Shown: one piece after another, positions 24,138-33,565 of the stretch | How the letters are laid out: each line of letters begins with the position of its first letter | Numbering within the stretch: the first letter of the stretch is position 1 | Assembly: GCF_030818415.1 (NCBI RefSeq) | Contig: NZ_JAUTAE010000001.1 | Coordinates: 1,242,501-1,306,500 of the forward strand | Reading direction: 5' to 3' | From: Sphingomonas sp. SORGH_AS_0950 | GTDB lineage: Bacteria > Pseudomonadota > Alphaproteobacteria > Sphingomonadales > Sphingomonadaceae | Length of the DNA stretch: 64,000 nt | The notes under the pieces: model-generated | Database searches by the model: none | Told to the model about the DNA's origin: nothing | Seen by the model: only the letters and a program-made list of their open reading frames with translations | Position numbers and translations under genes: made by a program

Positions 24138-26584
24138 GCGCCGATCTCCTGAAGCATGGTGGTGATATGCGCGCGAACCGCCGCCGCCGAGGGCAAGGCG
24201 GTCGCCTGAAGCGCGGCGGCGCGGCAGCGGACCATGTCCAGCTTGCCGACCAGCGCCTTGATCGCGGCGACCCGCGCGGGGGGCACCGACAATTCGGTGA
24301 CGCCCAGCCCCAGCAGGATCGGCACGGCCAGACGATCGGCGGCAAGCGAGCCGCAGACGCCGACCGGCGTGTCATGCCTGGCCGCGCCTTCGCAGGTCGT
24401 GCCGATCAGCCGCAGCACGGCCGGATGAAGCCCGTCGACCCCCGCCGCCACCGCCGCGTTGCCGCGATCCATCGCCAGGGTATATTGGGTCAGGTCGTTG
24501 GTGCCGATCGAGAAGAAATCGGCCTTGCGCGCGAGGATATCGGCGGAAATGGCGGCGGCGGGCGTCTCGATCATGACGCCGACCTCGGCCTTGCCTCCCT
24601 GGCGTTCGACGACGGCGCGAACCGCCTCCAGCTCGGCCAGGCTGGCGACCATCGGCGCCATGATCCGGCAGGGCTGGCGCACCGCCAGGATCGCGCCGAC
24701 CTGATCCTCCAGAAGCTGCGGATCGGCGAGCGACACGCGAATGCCACGCAGGCCCAGCGCCGGATTCTCCTCGACGGGCAGGTCCATATAGGGTGCGGGC
24801 TTGTCGCCGCCGACATCGAGCAGCCGGACGATCATCGGCCGGTCGCCCAGCGCATCGGCGATCGCCTGGTAATCGCGGGCCTGTTCGTCGCGGGTCGGCG
24901 CGGTCGCGCGTTCCAGGAACAGGAATTCGGTGCGCAGCAGGCCGCAGCCCTCCGCCCCTTCGGCCACCGCCGCCTCGGCATCGGCGACCGAGCCCAGATT
25001 GGCGAACATCTCGATCCGGGTGCCGTCCGCCATGCGGCACGGCCCCTGGGCGGCGCGCGCCGCCTCCATCTCGGCCTTGCGGCGCGCGATGGTGTCGCGG
25101 GCTTGGCCTTGTGCGTCGGCATCGGGTTCGGGATCGATCAGCCCGCGATCGGCGTCGAGCACGATGACCCGGCCATCCTCGAGCGCGGCGAGCGGATCGC
25201 CGAACGCCACCGCCATGGGCAGCCCCATGCCCGCCGCCAGGATCGCGGCGTGCGAGGTCGGGCCGCCCTTGACCAGCGCGATCCCCGCGACGACGCCCGC
25301 ATCCAGCGCCGCCACCTGGCTGGGCAACAGGTCCTCGGCGACCAGGATCGCCCCGGCAGGAACGCTCGGCCCCTCGATCGGCAACCCGGCCAGCGCGGCC
25401 AGGACATGACGTTCCAGATCGCGCAGATCGTCGGCGCGCTCGGCGATGCGGCGGTCGCCGCTCGACACCAGCACCGCGACCTGCTCGGCGATCGCTTCCT
25501 GCCACGCCAAACCCGCGCTCAGGCCGCGAGCGACCCCCGCCAGCGCGGCCTCGGTCAGCGTGGGATCGGCCAGCATCGCGCCATGCGCCGCCATCACGCC
25601 GCCGCGCGCGCCACCGGCCGCAGCCGCCAGCACCAGCCCTTCGCGGACCCGTGCCAGCGCATCGGTCAGCCTGGCGCGCTCTTCCTCGGCGCTTGCCGCG
25701 ACGGTCTCGACCGGAATCGCCGCGCGGGTCAGCCGGTGGATCGGCCCGACCGCCAGGCCGGGCGCGGCGGGTACGCCGCCCAGGCCCGGTCCTTCGCCGC
25801 GTGCGGGCTCGGGCGCCTCGACCGGGCTTTCCTCGGGCGTCGCGTCGCCCAGAAAGGCGACGACCTCGGCCAGAGCGGCGGCGGCCTGCGGGCCGTTCGC
25901 CTCGATCCGTACCGTCGTGCCATGACCCAGCCCCAGCCCCAGCAGGCCGACCGCGCTCAGCGCCGAGGCGCTGCGCTCGCCATGCGACAGGGTGACGCGC
26001 GCCTCGTGCCGCCGAACCGCCTCGACCAGCCGGGCGGCGGGACGGGCGTGGAGGCCGTGCGACAGCGCGACCGTCATCTCCTCGACCAGCGTCTCCCCGC
26101 TCTCCTCGGCGACCAGGGCCTCACCGGCGAGCGGCACGACACGCAGCAGCGGATCGCCGACCGCGACCAGCCCTGTGGCGATCGGCTCGACGCCGTAGCG
26201 GGTGGCGTCCGCGACGATGACCGGCGTCACCACGGCGGGTGCGTGGCGGACGAGATAATCGAGATCGAAGCGGATCAGCGGCTGCCCCGCCAGCACCTTG
26301 GCGCCCGCCTGCACCTGCGGGGTCAGACCCTGGCCGCCGAGCGACACGGTGTCGATGCCGATATGGCAGATCAGCTCGAAGCCCTCGGTGCTGCGCAGCG
26401 TCACCGCATGCCCGGCCTCGTGCACGGTCAGCACCGTGGCGTCGCACGGGGCGCAGAGCGCGTCGTTCACCGGATCGATGGCGATGCCGTCGCCCAGCAT
26501 CTTCTCGGCGAAAACCGGATCGGGCACCTGCGCCAACGGCATCACCCAACCCGCCAGCGGGGCAAAAATGGTCAGGTCACTCAT
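24134..26584 (-). CDS. PTS multiphosphoryl transfer protein EIIA-HPr-EI (GlcNAc branch)
   Basis: The 816-residue soluble protein fuses three PTS parts. EIIA of the glucose type occupies about 1-150 with phospho-histidine H74 (CHIGIDTV). HPr occupies about 167-248 with H179 in GLHARPAA. Enzyme I occupies about 265-816 with H445 in GGPTSHAAILA, plus a PEP-binding barrel (FSIGTNDLTQYTLAMDRGN). It should carry phosphate from phosphoenolpyruvate to the EIIB domain of the next gene, making a self-contained GlcNAc PTS. Start ATG 26584 gives MSDLTIFAPLAG. It is 60 bases downstream of the GH2 gene and overlaps the permease gene by four bases. Confidence 0.95.
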   Translation of the reverse strand: MSDLTIFAPLAGWVMPLAQVPDPVFAEKMLGDGIAIDPVNDALCAPCDATVLTVHEAGHAVTLRSTEGFELICHIGIDTVSLGGQGLTPQVQAGAKVLAGQPLIRFDLDYLVRHAPAVVTPVIVADATRYGVEPIATGLVAVGDPLLRVVPLAGEALVAEESGETLVEEMTVALSHGLHARPAARLVEAVRRHEARVTLSHGERSASALSAVGLLGLGLGHGTTVRIEANGPQAAAALAEVVAFLGDATPEESPVEAPEPARGEGPGLGGVPAAPGLAVGPIHRLTRAAIPVETVAASAEEERARLTDALARVREGLVLAAAAGGARGGVMAAHGAMLADPTLTEAALAGVARGLSAGLAWQEAIAEQVAVLVSSGDRRIAERADDLRDLERHVLAALAGLPIEGPSVPAGAILVAEDLLPSQVAALDAGVVAGIALVKGGPTSHAAILAAGMGLPMAVAFGDPLAALEDGRVIVLDADRGLIDPEPDADAQGQARDTIARRKAEMEAARAAQGPCRMADGTRIEMFANLGSVADAEAAVAEGAEGCGLLRTEFLFLERATAPTRDEQARDYQAIADALGDRPMIVRLLDVGGDKPAPYMDLPVEENPALGLRGIRVSLADPQLLEDQVGAILAVRQPCRIMAPMVASLAELEAVRAVVERQGGKAEVGVMIETPAAAISADILARKADFFSIGTNDLTQYTLAMDRGNAAVAAGVDGLHPAVLRLIGTTCEGAARHDTPVGVCGSLAADRLAVPILLGLGVTELSVPPARVAAIKALVGKLDMVRCRAAALQATALPSAAAVRAHITTMLQEIGA

Positions 26585-26644
26585 CGCACGTCACTCTTTG
26601 CCAAACTGCATTCCTTCCCCCGCGACGATCGCCCGTCCCCCGCA

Positions 26645-29548
26645 TCAGCGTGGACGGATCGTCACCCGGCCCAGCAGACCGCTTTCGATATTGCCCAGTC
26701 CCGCGACGATCAGCGCGATCGTCCGCTTGCCCGACCCGGCCGGCAGCGCGGCGGTCAGCGGGCCCGGCCGGGGATCGCGCTTCTCGGCGACCAGCCGTCC
26801 GTCGACCCACAGGCTGGCCATGCCGCCTACCGAGGCGAAGCTCAACGTGCCGCCCCGCGCCGCGACGGCGCGGCGGGGCGTGAGGACGGTGCGATAGACG
26901 CGCCACCCCGCCCCCTCCGCCGGGGTCGGCGTTCCCGCCCGGACGAAGGCCCATCCGTTATTGTCGCTGGCGGCGGGCGCGAGGTCGGGCGAAGGCCTGG
27001 CGTCCAGCTGGGGCGAGCGCCGCCAGTCGCGCACGTCCATGTCCCCCGCCAGCACCGGCACCTGCGCGCGCGGCGTCACGCCCAGCCGGTCGAGCCGCAG
27101 GGTGGCGGGCCTCAGCCCGTCCGCCGTCGCGCGGATGGTGATCCGCCCGCGCCCGGTGTCGGGCCGCACGATCATCTGCGCCAGACCGTTGAACAGCGAG
27201 CGCCGATCGCCCTTTTCGGGCTCATGGCTATTGGGATCGCCATTGCCCAGGCCGATGATCGCACCCCCGTCGATCATGAAGCGGGTCATCAGATTGGCGG
27301 TCGGGACATGGCGTCCATGCGCGTCGATCGCATCGATGGTGATCGCCTGCGCATCCTCGGTATCGCCCGCCATCACGGTGCGCGCGGGCGTCAGGCGAAG
27401 CGCCACCGGCACGCCGACCGTCTCATGCGCGGCCCGCGCGACCTCGCGCCCGCCGCGATAGGCGATCGCCTCGATCCGGCCCGGCGCATAGGGGATGGTC
27501 CATTCATTGCCCATCAGCCGGTCGACCGCTCCCTCGCCCACCGTCTTGCCGTTCAGGCGAAGGACGACGCGCTCGGCGTTCGACAGAACCATGACCTTGG
27601 TCGGCTTGCCCTCGCGCCCCGGCCAGCTCCAGTGCGGCGCGATCGCCACGACGGGCGCGTCATCGACCCAGGCGGCGCGGTGGATGTCGAACGCGGTCTT
27701 GGGAAAGCCGCAGAGATCCAGGATGCCGAAGAAGCTGGCGATGGTCGGCCATTCATAGGGCGTCGGCTCGCCATGATAGTCGAAGCCGGTCCACACGAAC
27801 CCGCCCGCGACGAAGGGGCGATCGGCGATCTTCTTCCAGGCGCCGCGATGGGTGTCGCCCCAGCTCGCCGCTTCGATATCGTAGCTCGACGCAATGTGGC
27901 GCGCCGGGTCAGTCTCGAACGCGCCGCGCGTCATGAACGCGCTGGTATCCTCCGAACTGGTCATCGGCTTGGCCGGGTTCAGCTGGTGATAGCGGTCGTA
28001 ATCGCCCTGATAATAGTTGAAGCCGGTCACATCGACGACCTGCGCGACGTTGACGGGATCGAAAAAGGCCCCGTTCATCGCCGCCGTCACCGGGCGGCTG
28101 TCGTCCAGCGCGCGCACCCAATGCGCCATGCGCTTGACCATCTCGACCCCCGCCGGGGTGCCCTGCATCGGTTCCTCGTTGAAGACAGACCACAGGATGA
28201 CCGAAGGATGGTTGCGGTCGCGCCGGACCAGCCATTCCAGCTGCGCGCGATATTCGGGCGCCGGATTGAACTGCCGGTTCTCGTTCATGACCAGCAGGCC
28301 CAGCCGGTCGCACCAGTCGAGCAGCTCGGGCGTCGGCGCATTGTGGCTGGAACGCACCGCGTTGCACCCCATCGCCTTCAGCCGCTCCAGCCGCCAGCCG
28401 ATCAGCGCGTCGGGAAGTGCGGTGCCCACGCCCGCATGATCCTGATGCAGGCAGACGCCCTTCAGCTTCACCGGCCGGTCGTTGAGGAAGAAACCCCGGT
28501 TCGCGTCGAAGCGGATCGTGCGGAACCCGATCGGCACGCGGCGTTCGTCCGCCACCTGTCCGTCGCGCAGCAGCCGCACCTCGACCGTGTACAGCGTCGG
28601 CCGCTCGACCGACCAGAGCATGGGATCGGCCACCGACAGGTCGAGCGCGGCGCGCCCTTCGTCCAGTGACGGCACGGTCGCCTGGGCCTGGCCCTGCGCC
28701 ACCACCTTGCCCTGCGGATCGAGAAGCCGCGCCTCGACCGTCACGGGACTGTCAGTTTCGACGATGCTGGCCAGTGTCACCGCGACGGGGACATGCCAGC
28801 CGTCGTCGCGCTTGCGCGGGTCGCAATGGACGCCGTCGGTCGCGATCGAGACGGGCGCATAGTCGCCCAGCCAGACATGGCGATAAAGGCCCGCGCCTTC
28901 ATACCACCAGCCCTCCATCGCATCGGCGTCGACGCGGACGGCCACGACATTGGCCTCGTCGCCGAACCGCGCGAACGGGGTCAGGTCGATGCGGACGGCG
29001 TTGTAGCCGGAGAAATTGTGCGAGACGACGCTGCCATTGACCCAGATGGTCGCAAAGGTCGCGATCCCGCCGAATTCCAGCTCGATCCGCCGCCCGCGCA
29101 GGGCCGGGTCCAGCCGTAAGCTGCGCCGATACCAGCCGATCCCGCGCGGGCGATAGCCTTGCGCGACATTGGCGGTTTCCACGAAGGGCTGGAACGAGGC
29201 CCAGTCGTGCGGCAGGTCGACGGTCTGCCAGTCGCTGTCGTCATAATCGACCGCTGCCGCGCCGCGCGCATTGCCCGCCTTGACCGACAGATAGGTCGCA
29301 TTGTGCGTGTCGAGCGGCGCGGGCTCGACATCGCCCTCGTGGAACAGCCAGCCGCGATCCATCAGGACCCGGCCAGCATCCTGCACCGGCAGCGCGGGCG
29401 GCAGCCGGTCCACCGGGGCGGGCATGGGAAGCGCGCCCGCGCCGTCCGCCGGGCGGCGATCGGCGGCGAAGAGCGGGGCGGACGGAATGCCGCCCGCCAG
29501 CCCCACCACCGCACTGCCCAGCAGAAGGTCGCGGCGCGCGACCGTCAT
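26645..29548 (-). CDS. Tat-exported GH2 glycosidase (beta-galactosidase type) inside the nag operon
   Basis: The 967-residue protein begins with a twin-arginine signal (ARRDLLLGSAVVGLAGG). It has the GH2 order of sugar-binding domain, immunoglobulin-like domain and barrel, then further C-terminal beta domains that look like the DUF4982 type. Catalytic residues are the acid/base E458 (FNEEP, followed by the GH2 helix) and nucleophile E533 (SSEDTS). The start ATG at 29548 overlaps the nagA stop (ATGA), so it is co-translated with GlcNAc catabolism. Beta-galactosidase, acting on Gal-beta-GlcNAc ends, fits the neighbours best; a beta-glucosaminidase or glucuronidase activity cannot be excluded. 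Confidence 0.88.
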   Translation of the reverse strand: MTVARRDLLLGSAVVGLAGGIPSAPLFAADRRPADGAGALPMPAPVDRLPPALPVQDAGRVLMDRGWLFHEGDVEPAPLDTHNATYLSVKAGNARGAAAVDYDDSDWQTVDLPHDWASFQPFVETANVAQGYRPRGIGWYRRSLRLDPALRGRRIELEFGGIATFATIWVNGSVVSHNFSGYNAVRIDLTPFARFGDEANVVAVRVDADAMEGWWYEGAGLYRHVWLGDYAPVSIATDGVHCDPRKRDDGWHVPVAVTLASIVETDSPVTVEARLLDPQGKVVAQGQAQATVPSLDEGRAALDLSVADPMLWSVERPTLYTVEVRLLRDGQVADERRVPIGFRTIRFDANRGFFLNDRPVKLKGVCLHQDHAGVGTALPDALIGWRLERLKAMGCNAVRSSHNAPTPELLDWCDRLGLLVMNENRQFNPAPEYRAQLEWLVRRDRNHPSVILWSVFNEEPMQGTPAGVEMVKRMAHWVRALDDSRPVTAAMNGAFFDPVNVAQVVDVTGFNYYQGDYDRYHQLNPAKPMTSSEDTSAFMTRGAFETDPARHIASSYDIEAASWGDTHRGAWKKIADRPFVAGGFVWTGFDYHGEPTPYEWPTIASFFGILDLCGFPKTAFDIHRAAWVDDAPVVAIAPHWSWPGREGKPTKVMVLSNAERVVLRLNGKTVGEGAVDRLMGNEWTIPYAPGRIEAIAYRGGREVARAAHETVGVPVALRLTPARTVMAGDTEDAQAITIDAIDAHGRHVPTANLMTRFMIDGGAIIGLGNGDPNSHEPEKGDRRSLFNGLAQMIVRPDTGRGRITIRATADGLRPATLRLDRLGVTPRAQVPVLAGDMDVRDWRRSPQLDARPSPDLAPAASDNNGWAFVRAGTPTPAEGAGWRVYRTVLTPRRAVAARGGTLSFASVGGMASLWVDGRLVAEKRDPRPGPLTAALPAGSGKRTIALIVAGLGNIESGLLGRVTIRPR

Positions 29549-30666
29549 GCGGCGATCCGCGTATCGACGGGCTTGAGCGCGGCGTCGAGCACCACCCAGT
29601 CGGCGCGCAGGCCGACGCCGAGCGCGCCCCGCTCGTCCGACAGGCCGAGGAACGCCGCCGGGTTCGTCGCCGCCATCGCGGCGGCCTGGTCCACGGTGAT
29701 CCGCAGCTGCTCGACCGCATTGGCGACCGCCGAGCCCATGTCGAGATCCGATCCCGCCAGCGTGCCGTCGGTATAGGTGCACTTGCCGCCCGACACGTCG
29801 ATATGACGGCCGTGCAGGACGAAGTCCTTCTCGACCGCGCCGACCGACGACATGGCGTCCGTGACCAGCATCAGTCTGTCGAACGGCCGCGCCTTCAGCG
29901 CCAGCCGCAGCATCGGCGCGGAGACGTGGAAGCCGTCGATGATCAGCCCCGAATAGGGGCGCGGATCGTCGAGCGTCGCGCCCGCCAGCCCCGGCACGCG
30001 CTGCTGCATGGCGGGCATGGCGTTGTAGAGGTGGGTGATGCCGGACAGCCCGACATCGAACGCCGCCATCGCCTGCTCATAGCTGGCCTCGGTGTGCCCG
30101 GCGCTGACCAGCACGCCCGCTTCGACCAGACGGCGGATCGTGTCGACCGGCACCCGTTCCGGCGCGATGGTCAGCATGACCTTGCCGCGGCGCGGGCGGG
30201 TCAGGACGGCGATCATCTCCTCGTCCAGATCGCGGAACCGCGTCGGATCGTGGATGCCCTTGCGCGCCGGGTTGAGCACCGGCCCTTCGACATGGATGCC
30301 GATGACGCCCGGCACCTTCGCCTCGATCGCCTCGTCGATCGCGTCGAGCGCGCGGGCGATCTTGTCGGGGGTTTCGCTGACCAAGGTCGGCAGCATCGCG
30401 GTGGTGCCATAGACGGCATGCGCCACCGCCATGGTCGCGATGCCGTCCACGTCCAGCCGGTCGTTGAACAGCACGCCGCCGCCGCCATTGACCTGGGTGT
30501 CGATATAGCCGGGGACGACCCAGCCGCCGTTTAGGTCGATCGTGTCGTCCGAACCCTCGACCGCGCCGATCGACGCGATGCGATCGCCGTCCACGACGAT
30601 CTCCGCACCCGGCAGGACGCCGCCGGAGGTCGCGACATGGCCGTTGACGAAACGGAAGCGGGTCAT
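29545..30666 (-). CDS. nagA: N-acetylglucosamine-6-phosphate deacetylase
   Basis: The 373-residue amidohydrolase has the NagA landmarks: HVEGPVLNPARKGIHDP (metal-binding glutamate), SAGHTEASYEQ and THLYNAMPAM (metal-ligand histidines), and the catalytic aspartate in VTDAMSSVG. It converts GlcNAc-6-P, delivered by the PTS permease, to glucosamine-6-P and acetate in the cytoplasm. ATGA overlaps join it to the deaminase gene upstream and the GH2 gene downstream. Length is normal and nothing is missing. Confidence 0.96.
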   Translation of the reverse strand: MTRFRFVNGHVATSGGVLPGAEIVVDGDRIASIGAVEGSDDTIDLNGGWVVPGYIDTQVNGGGGVLFNDRLDVDGIATMAVAHAVYGTTAMLPTLVSETPDKIARALDAIDEAIEAKVPGVIGIHVEGPVLNPARKGIHDPTRFRDLDEEMIAVLTRPRRGKVMLTIAPERVPVDTIRRLVEAGVLVSAGHTEASYEQAMAAFDVGLSGITHLYNAMPAMQQRVPGLAGATLDDPRPYSGLIIDGFHVSAPMLRLALKARPFDRLMLVTDAMSSVGAVEKDFVLHGRHIDVSGGKCTYTDGTLAGSDLDMGSAVANAVEQLRITVDQAAAMAATNPAAFLGLSDERGALGVGLRADWVVLDAALKPVDTRIAA

Positions 30667-31703
30667 AGCGTGCGGGTCACTTTCTGCAGATGCGGCGGCG
30701 AGTCGGGGTCCATGCCACGGGCGAGCGCCAGCGCCTCGACCATGCGGTAGAAGCTGGCGAGCATCGAAATCGGCTCCAGCGCGGGATGGCCGGCGACCAT
30801 GGGCAGCGCACCGCCTTGCCCCGCGACGAACGGTTTTGCGCCGCGCGCCTCGAACTGGTCGGCGACCGCCTTCACATCCTTGCCCGCCACGTCCGAGGTG
30901 GCGAAGCCCAGCACCGAATAGCCGGGCTCGACGATGCGCATCGGGCCGTGGCGAACCTCGGCGGCGCTGAACGGCTCGGCCTGGATCGAGCAGGTTTCCT
31001 TGAGCTTCAGCGCGGCTTCCTGCGCCACGCCGTAGCCATAGCCGCGACCCAGCACGAACATCTGGCTGAGTTCGCGCAGCCCCTCGACCGCCGGGGACCA
31101 GTCGAGGCCCAGCGCCTGTTCGACCTGACCGGGCAGCTCGGCGAGCGCCGCTTCCAGCGTCTCGTCGCCCGCCCAGGCGGCGGCGAGCTGCGCCAGACCG
31201 GCCAGCGCGGTCAGGCAGGACTTGGTGGCGGCGACGGCCTTTTCGGGACCGGCCGACAGCGGCAGGAAGGTGTCGGCGCCGGTCGCCAGCGGCGATTCCT
31301 CGTCATTGACCAGCGCGACGATATGCGCGCCGCCCGCGCGATACGCCTCGACCGTCGCCAGCAGGTCCGGGCTGCGCCCCGACTGCGAGATGGCGATGAC
31401 CAGCGCGCCCTGCACCTTCATCGGCGTCTCGAAAATCGACGCGACCGAGGGCGCCGCCGACGACACCGGCACGCCGGTCTTGGTCTCCAGGATATATTTG
31501 CCGTAGGTTGCGGCGTGATCCGACGATCCACGGGCTATCGTGACGATCACCGGCGGCGGGGCGGCACGCAGCCGTTCGGCCAGCGCCTTGACGGTCGGCG
31601 CATTGCGCGCGAGCAGCCGGGCGATCGCCTGCGGCGCCTCCCCCGCTTCCGCTCCCATCAGGGTGCTGGTCCCCGCACTACCGGCGGTCATCACATCAGA
31701 CAT
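30663..31703 (-). CDS. nagB-II: Glucosamine-6-phosphate deaminase of the SIS-domain type (NagB-II)
   Basis: The 346-residue protein consists of two SIS sugar-isomerase domains (ARGSSDHAATYGKYILE; VIAISQSGRSPDLLATV; FVLGRGYGYGVAQEAALKLKE) and resembles the C-terminal half of GlmS without the glutaminase domain. That architecture, next to nagA, is the known NagB-II deaminase, which converts glucosamine-6-P to fructose-6-P and ammonia. The classic NagB is not present in the window. The ATG at 31703 overlaps the GntR gene by eight bases and its stop overlaps nagA (ATGA). Confidence 0.93.
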   Translation of the reverse strand: MSDVMTAGSAGTSTLMGAEAGEAPQAIARLLARNAPTVKALAERLRAAPPPVIVTIARGSSDHAATYGKYILETKTGVPVSSAAPSVASIFETPMKVQGALVIAISQSGRSPDLLATVEAYRAGGAHIVALVNDEESPLATGADTFLPLSAGPEKAVAATKSCLTALAGLAQLAAAWAGDETLEAALAELPGQVEQALGLDWSPAVEGLRELSQMFVLGRGYGYGVAQEAALKLKETCSIQAEPFSAAEVRHGPMRIVEPGYSVLGFATSDVAGKDVKAVADQFEARGAKPFVAGQGGALPMVAGHPALEPISMLASFYRMVEALALARGMDPDSPPHLQKVTRTL

Positions 31704-32469
31704 CGGTTAACTCCGCGACGAAATCATAGGCATCGCCGCGATAGAAGGACTGGGTATATTCCACCGCCCGTCCATCGCGTAGAAATCCGCGGCGCTCGAT
31801 CAACAGGCCCGCATGGCCCGGATCGACATCCAGCATCTTGGCATGGTCCGCCCCGAACGGCACCGCGCGCAGCCGCTGGAGCGCGCGGATCGGCCGATTG
31901 CCGGTCCGCTCCAGCGCCGCATAGAGCGACCGGTCGACCGCCTCGACCGAGGGGAGCGCGAAACCGGCGATGGTCGAGACCTCGATCGCCATCGGCACCT
32001 CGTCGGCAAAGCGGACCCGCTGGAACCGATAGACGGGCGCGCCCGGCGACAGGCCCAGCGACAACGCCTCCTCGGGCGTCACCGTGCCCGGTGCGCGACT
32101 GACCCACTGGCTGCTCGGCGTGCGGCCGCGCGCGATCATGTCCTCCGAGAAGGAGGACAGCTTCGAGAAGCTCTTCTCCACCCGGCCCGCGACGAAGGTC
32201 CCGGCACCACGCCGGCGGGTCAGCAACCCCTCTTCGACCAGGCCGCCGATCGCCTTGCGCACCGTGATCCGTGACACGTCATATTCGATCGCCAGATCGC
32301 GCTCGGCGGGGATCGCGTCGTCCTCGGCCAGGACGTTGCTGGTGATGGCGTCGCGCAGCAGCTGCTGGAGCTGAAGGTATAACGGCGCGGGGTTCCCCTT
32401 TCGGAAGGAGCCGACCTGCGCCGAGAATGTCATGGCCGCGCCATCCCCCTTTGCCCGGACGTCGCTCAT
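31696..32469 (-). CDS. nagQ: GntR/HutC-family regulator of the GlcNAc locus
   Basis: The protein of about 257 residues has an N-terminal GntR winged helix (LYLQLQQLLRDAI, then YDVSRITVRKAIGGLVEEGLLTRRRGAGTFV) and a HutC/UTRA effector domain (YRFQRVRFADEVPMAIE, ending YTQSFYRGDAYDFVAEL). Relatives bind GlcNAc-6-P or GlcN-6-P and repress nag genes. The ATG at 32469 gives MSDVRAKGDG; another ATG lies at 32433, and a longer frame from 32520 would cover the promoter. It heads the nag operon, overlapping the deaminase gene. The name nagQ is used by analogy with Xanthomonas-type GntR nag regulators. Confidence 0.88.
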   Translation of the reverse strand: MSDVRAKGDGAAMTFSAQVGSFRKGNPAPLYLQLQQLLRDAITSNVLAEDDAIPAERDLAIEYDVSRITVRKAIGGLVEEGLLTRRRGAGTFVAGRVEKSFSKLSSFSEDMIARGRTPSSQWVSRAPGTVTPEEALSLGLSPGAPVYRFQRVRFADEVPMAIEVSTIAGFALPSVEAVDRSLYAALERTGNRPIRALQRLRAVPFGADHAKMLDVDPGHAGLLIERRGFLRDGRAVEYTQSFYRGDAYDFVAELTDV

Positions 32470-32522
32470 GCCGCGCCCCGCTTCGCACAAAGGCTTATCG
32501 CAGCAGGACCATGTGGGCAATA

Positions 32523-32541
32523 GGTATTATATTTGGCATAC
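32523..32541 (-). promoter_or_regulatory. Candidate promoter and operator of the nag operon
   Basis: Read on the minus strand, a perfect TATAAT hexamer lies at 32531-32526, 57 bases upstream of the GntR start at 32469. Overlapping it are GTAT (32524-32527) and ATAC (32538-32541), which form an inverted pair; on the plus strand the same bases read as GGTAT and GGCATA, a 12-base-spaced direct repeat related to words found upstream of the mannosidase operon. Overlap with the -10 would allow autorepression by the GntR protein. No clear -35 is seen. Confidence 0.45.
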
Positions 32542-32549
32542 ATTGGATG

Positions 32550-33284
32550 TTATTTCCTTCCGATAGCCTGCCGCAACGCCGCGATCTTTTCGGGGCTGGT
32601 CCGGCGCCGGTCGCCACCTCCGAAACCCATGGCGGCGATCCGCGGGTCCCCCCAATCCTGCCGGACGCTCGCCGAGGCATGGACCGCGTCGACGCCGGTC
32701 CGCGCGACCAGCGCGGCGGCATTGTCCGCCGAAACGCCCGATCCGGCGATGATCGCCAACCGCCCGTCCGCCGCTGCGACCATCGCCGCGATCGCCTCGG
32801 CCCCGGCCTCGGCGGTCGCTTCGCCGCCCGAGGTCAGGATATGGTCATAGCCGATGGCCGCGATGGCCTGGACCGCCGCGACCGGATCGGCGACGAGATC
32901 GACGGCGCGGTGCAGCACGATGGCCACGCCGTCCGCCGCGTCCCGCCAGGCCGCCAGCACGTCCAGATCGAGCGACTGGTCGTCGGCCATCGCCCCGACC
33001 ACGACACCCGCGACCCCCATGGCGATCATCCGCCGGATCTCGTCGGTCGCCATCGCGACCTCGTCGGCGTCGTAACGGAAATCGCCCTCGCGCGGACGGA
33101 CCATCGCATGAACCGGCACCCCCGACCGCACCGCCTGCGCGACCAGCGCCGCCGAGGGGGTCAGCCCGCCCAGCCCCAGCGCGCCGCACAATTCGATCCG
33201 ATCCGCGCCCCCCGCCACGGCCGCCGCGACGCCGTCGGCATCATCGACACAGATTTCCAGAAGCGGTCGCGGCATCGCCGTCAT
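32550..33284 (-). CDS. cutC: CutC-family TIM-barrel protein
   Basis: The 244-residue protein is a typical CutC: LEICVDDADGVAAAVAGGADRIELC at the start, VPVHAMVRPREGDFRY, GVAGVVVGAMADD, IVLHRAVDL, HILTSGGEATA and IIAGSGVSADN in order. The ATG at 33284 has a GAGGGG site six bases upstream. It is the first gene of the GlcNAc operon region, divergent from the TBDR. The copper-homeostasis label comes from E. coli, where, from memory, the phenotype was later traced to a small RNA overlapping the gene. Its position here suggests an enzyme of amino-sugar or glycan metabolism; the reaction is unknown. Confidence 0.9.
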   Translation of the reverse strand: MTAMPRPLLEICVDDADGVAAAVAGGADRIELCGALGLGGLTPSAALVAQAVRSGVPVHAMVRPREGDFRYDADEVAMATDEIRRMIAMGVAGVVVGAMADDQSLDLDVLAAWRDAADGVAIVLHRAVDLVADPVAAVQAIAAIGYDHILTSGGEATAEAGAEAIAAMVAAADGRLAIIAGSGVSADNAAALVARTGVDAVHASASVRQDWGDPRIAAMGFGGGDRRRTSPEKIAALRQAIGRK

Positions 33285-33423
33285 GGGCATCCCCTCGTCA
33301 TGATAGCCATAGCCAGTCCTCCTCCCCAGGAACGACCGGAACCCTGCCATTTAAGCAGCATGTCCCACGATGTGCCAGCCCAATGGTCCCATGACGGGAT
33401 CGGCCTGATTTTTTCCGTTTACG

Positions 33424-33475
33424 GACCAATGTCAGTTTGGTTACACGTTGGTCGTCAAGCATATAGTATAAAAAA
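33424..33475 (+). promoter_or_regulatory. Candidate promoter/operator of the GlcNAc-locus TBDR
   Basis: GACCAATGT (33424-33432) and ACGTTGGTC (33445-33453) form a 9-base inverted repeat with one mismatch, containing the half-sites GACCA and TGGTC known from GntR/HutC amino-sugar regulators, though here facing outward. Within it TTGGT repeats at 33437 and 33448, one helical turn apart. An AT-rich -10-like stretch (CATATAGTATAAA) lies at about 33460-33472. The TBDR gene follows at 33566 with a GGGGGG ribosome-binding site. Confidence 0.4.
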
Positions 33476-33565
33476 TGCTTTCAAGGGAGGACGCCATTCA
33501 TCTCCCTGCGACGGTAACAGGCACAATTCGCGGGATGGCGCGAGGGAATTTGGGGGGATTTGAAC

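Noticed and set aside
24167..28669. A 1500-codon open frame on the plus strand
   Set aside because: It lies opposite the PTS fusion and GH2 genes, both with recognised domains and active sites; its sequence is Arg/His/Gln-rich and low complexity, as expected for the reverse of high-GC codons.
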